From UBA2137 sp050251555 (GTDB taxonomy: Bacteria > Pseudomonadota > Alphaproteobacteria > Micavibrionales > Micavibrionaceae): 14,597 bases of DNA. The stretch is from assembly GCA_050251555.1 (NCBI GenBank), contig JBFWMN010000044.1, positions 1-14,597 on the forward strand, read 5' to 3'. The notes beneath the pieces are model-generated. The model saw only the letters and a list, made by a program, of their open reading frames with translations, did not search any database and had not been told where the DNA came from. Both the position numbers and the translations under genes were made by a program. Below, piece after piece: positions 12,849-14,597 of the stretch (positions are counted from its first letter, which is position 1; each line of letters starts with the position of its first letter).

Positions 12849-14597
12849 TCAATGACGAATCACGTCTTCTGCCTTATTTTCTGCGGTTTTCGACAGATTT
12901 TCGGGCATTTCTTTTCCAGAATCAGGTGAAATCGCCTGCGGAACAGCTTCCAACGCGTGTGCAAGCACTTCTTCGATGGTACTGACGGGGATGATTCTCA
13001 ACCCCTTTTTGAGCTTGTCAGGAATATCCGCGAGGTCTTTTTCATTCTCAGCAGGAATAAGAACCGTCTTAATACCGCCGCGCAAAGCCCCCAGAAGTTT
13101 CTCCTTCAGGCCGCCGATCGCCGTCACATATCCGCGCAAATTCACCTCGCCCGTCATGGCGATGGATTGATGTACGGGAATATTGGTCAGCGCCGATACA
13201 ATGGCTGTCACCATCGCAGCACCAGCCGACGGGCCGTCTTTGGGTGTGGCGCCTTCGGGCACGTGTACGTGGATCTGACGTTCTTTCAGTTTCTCGTAAT
13301 TCAAACCGAATTGGTGTGAACGTGACTTGATCAGCATTTCGGCAACCGTAATCGATTCCTTCATGACATCTTTCAAGTTACCCGTCATCGAGACCTTACC
13401 GTCTTTACCGTCGAGAGTGACCGCCTCAATAGAGAGCAGATCGCCGCCTGTTTCGGTATAAGCCAGGCCGTTTACGATACCGACTTTGTTTTCTTCTTCG
13501 GCCAGACCATAACGGAAGCGACGCACGCCCGCATAGGTTTCGACATTGCGCAGCGTAATCGCAACACGCTTGCGCTTTTTCATCAGAATGTCTTTGATCG
13601 CTTTACGGCACAGATTGGCGAGTTCGCGTTCCAGATTACGCACACCCGCTTCGCGTGTGTAGTAACGGATAATGTGGCGGATCGCCTGATCATTGATCGA
13701 AAACTCGGATTTTTTCAAACCCGCCGCCTCAATCTGTTTCACCAGCAAGTGACGCTTCACGATCTCAAGCTTTTCATCCTCGGTGTAACCCGAGATACGA
13801 ATAACCTCCATACGATCCAGTAATGGGCGCGGCATGTCATACGAGTTTGCCGTACAAATGAACATCGTGTCCGACAAATCATAATCGAGTTCGAGATAAT
13901 GGTCGGCAAAAGTGCTGTTTTGCTCGGGGTCCAAAACCTCAAGAAGTGCGGATGACGGATCACCGCGCCAGTCGGAACCGAGCTTGTCGATTTCATCGAG
14001 CAGGAAGAGTGGGTTCGAAACTTTCGCTTTCTTCATACCTTGAATGACTTTACCAGGCATAGCGCCGATATAGGTGCGGCGGTGACCGCGAATTTCGCTT
14101 TCATCGCGCACGCCACCGAGTGACATACGGACAAAGTTACGGTTCGTGGCTTTCGCAATCGAGCGACCGAGCGAGGTTTTACCAACCCCGGGAGGGCCGA
14201 TGAGGCAGAGGATCGGCCCCTGCACTTTGGGTGAGCGTTGCTGAACAGCCAGATATTCCAGAATGCGTTCTTTGACTTTTTCGAGACCGTAATGATCTTC
14301 GTCCAAAACATTCTTGGCGGCTTTAATGTCTTTCTTGATACGCGTGTATTCTTTCCACGGCACGGACAGGATCCAGTCGAGATAATTGCGAATGACGGTT
14401 GCTTCCGCCGACATCGGGCTCATTTGCTTGAGTTTTTTCAGCTCTGTCTTGGCTTTTTCGGCAGCTTCCTTGGAGAGTTTCGTCTCCTCGATTTTCTTTT
14501 CCAGTTCGGCAAGCTCGTCGCCGCCTTCCATATCGCCAAGCTCTTTCTGAATGGCCTTCATTTGCTCGTTTAAGTAATACTCGCGCTGCGTTTTCTC
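12849..14597 (-). CDS. lon: ATP-dependent Lon protease (5' end outside the window)
   Basis: Lon is an AAA+ serine protease of the cytoplasm that degrades misfolded and regulatory proteins. The visible 582 residues begin in the coiled-coil before the ATPase domain (EKTQREYYLNEQMKAIQKEL, reaching the window edge). Counted from the edge, the Walker A motif GPPGVGKT is at 134-141, Walker B FLLDEID at about 198-203 and the sensor region CTANSYDMPRPLLDR at about 248-262. The catalytic dyad is S457 (KDGPSAGA) and K500 (GGLKEK), 43 residues apart as in E. coli Lon. A hydrophilic tail of about 35 residues follows the protease domain. The N-terminal substrate domain is not in the window. HU lies downstream; HU proteins are known Lon substrates in E. 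coli. Confidence 0.98.
   Translation of the reverse strand, partial: EKTQREYYLNEQMKAIQKELGDMEGGDELAELEKKIEETKLSKEAAEKAKTELKKLKQMSPMSAEATVIRNYLDWILSVPWKEYTRIKKDIKAAKNVLDEDHYGLEKVKERILEYLAVQQRSPKVQGPILCLIGPPGVGKTSLGRSIAKATNRNFVRMSLGGVRDESEIRGHRRTYIGAMPGKVIQGMKKAKVSNPLFLLDEIDKLGSDWRGDPSSALLEVLDPEQNSTFADHYLELDYDLSDTMFICTANSYDMPRPLLDRMEVIRISGYTEDEKLEIVKRHLLVKQIEAAGLKKSEFSINDQAIRHIIRYYTREAGVRNLERELANLCRKAIKDILMKKRKRVAITLRNVETYAGVRRFRYGLAEEENKVGIVNGLAYTETGGDLLSIEAVTLDGKDGKVSMTGNLKDVMKESITVAEMLIKSRSHQFGLNYEKLKERQIHVHVPEGATPKDGPSAGAAMVTAIVSALTNIPVHQSIAMTGEVNLRGYVTAIGGLKEKLLGALRGGIKTVLIPAENEKDLADIPDKLKKGLRIIPVSTIEEVLAHALEAVPQAISPDSGKEMPENLSKTAENKAEDVIRH

Overview
The window is chromosomal DNA of an alphaproteobacterium. 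Support for this comes from an alphaproteobacterial-type complex I operon (nuoA-B-C-D-E-F-G order), a fused ispDF gene, a lon-HU pair, and NuoC/NuoD/NuoF/Lon sequences of alphaproteobacterial character. I cannot place it at genus level. Base composition is near 50% G+C except in one AT-rich gene. Nearly everything is on the minus strand, so genes are described here in transcription order, from high to low coordinates.

Right end (14597-12279): the 3' part of lon (AAA+ protease) is followed by a HU-type DNA-binding protein gene with a GTG start and a textbook intrinsic terminator, then tRNA-Val(TAC). Directly against the 3' end of this tRNA lies the only plus-strand gene, an AT-rich, apparently acquired RES-domain protein (11130-12197) with no visible antitoxin partner.

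Middle (11115-8627): ispDF and ispE overlap by GTGA. They encode three consecutive steps of the MEP isoprenoid pathway, which supplies among other things the side chain of the quinone used by complex I. After ispE come two very short genes of 38 and 45 codons, each with a strong ribosome binding site and neither belonging to a family I recognise. A long terminator-like hairpin precedes ald (alanine dehydrogenase). ald reads into tRNA-Asp(GTC), and both appear to share one branched intrinsic terminator.

Left end (7243-1): nuoA, nuoB, nuoC, nuoD, nuoE, nuoF and the start of nuoG encode the peripheral arm of NADH:quinone oxidoreductase plus membrane subunit NuoA. Their Fe-S, FMN and quinone-site residues are intact. 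Two extra genes sit inside the operon on the same strand with tight spacing: a membrane acyltransferase (family 3) between nuoD and nuoE, and a small exported four-cysteine protein between nuoF and nuoG. The operon runs off the left edge.

The least explained parts are the two micro-genes, the two operon passengers, the RES gene beside tRNA-Val and the ald leader hairpin. No CRISPR array, transposase, integrase or prophage is visible.
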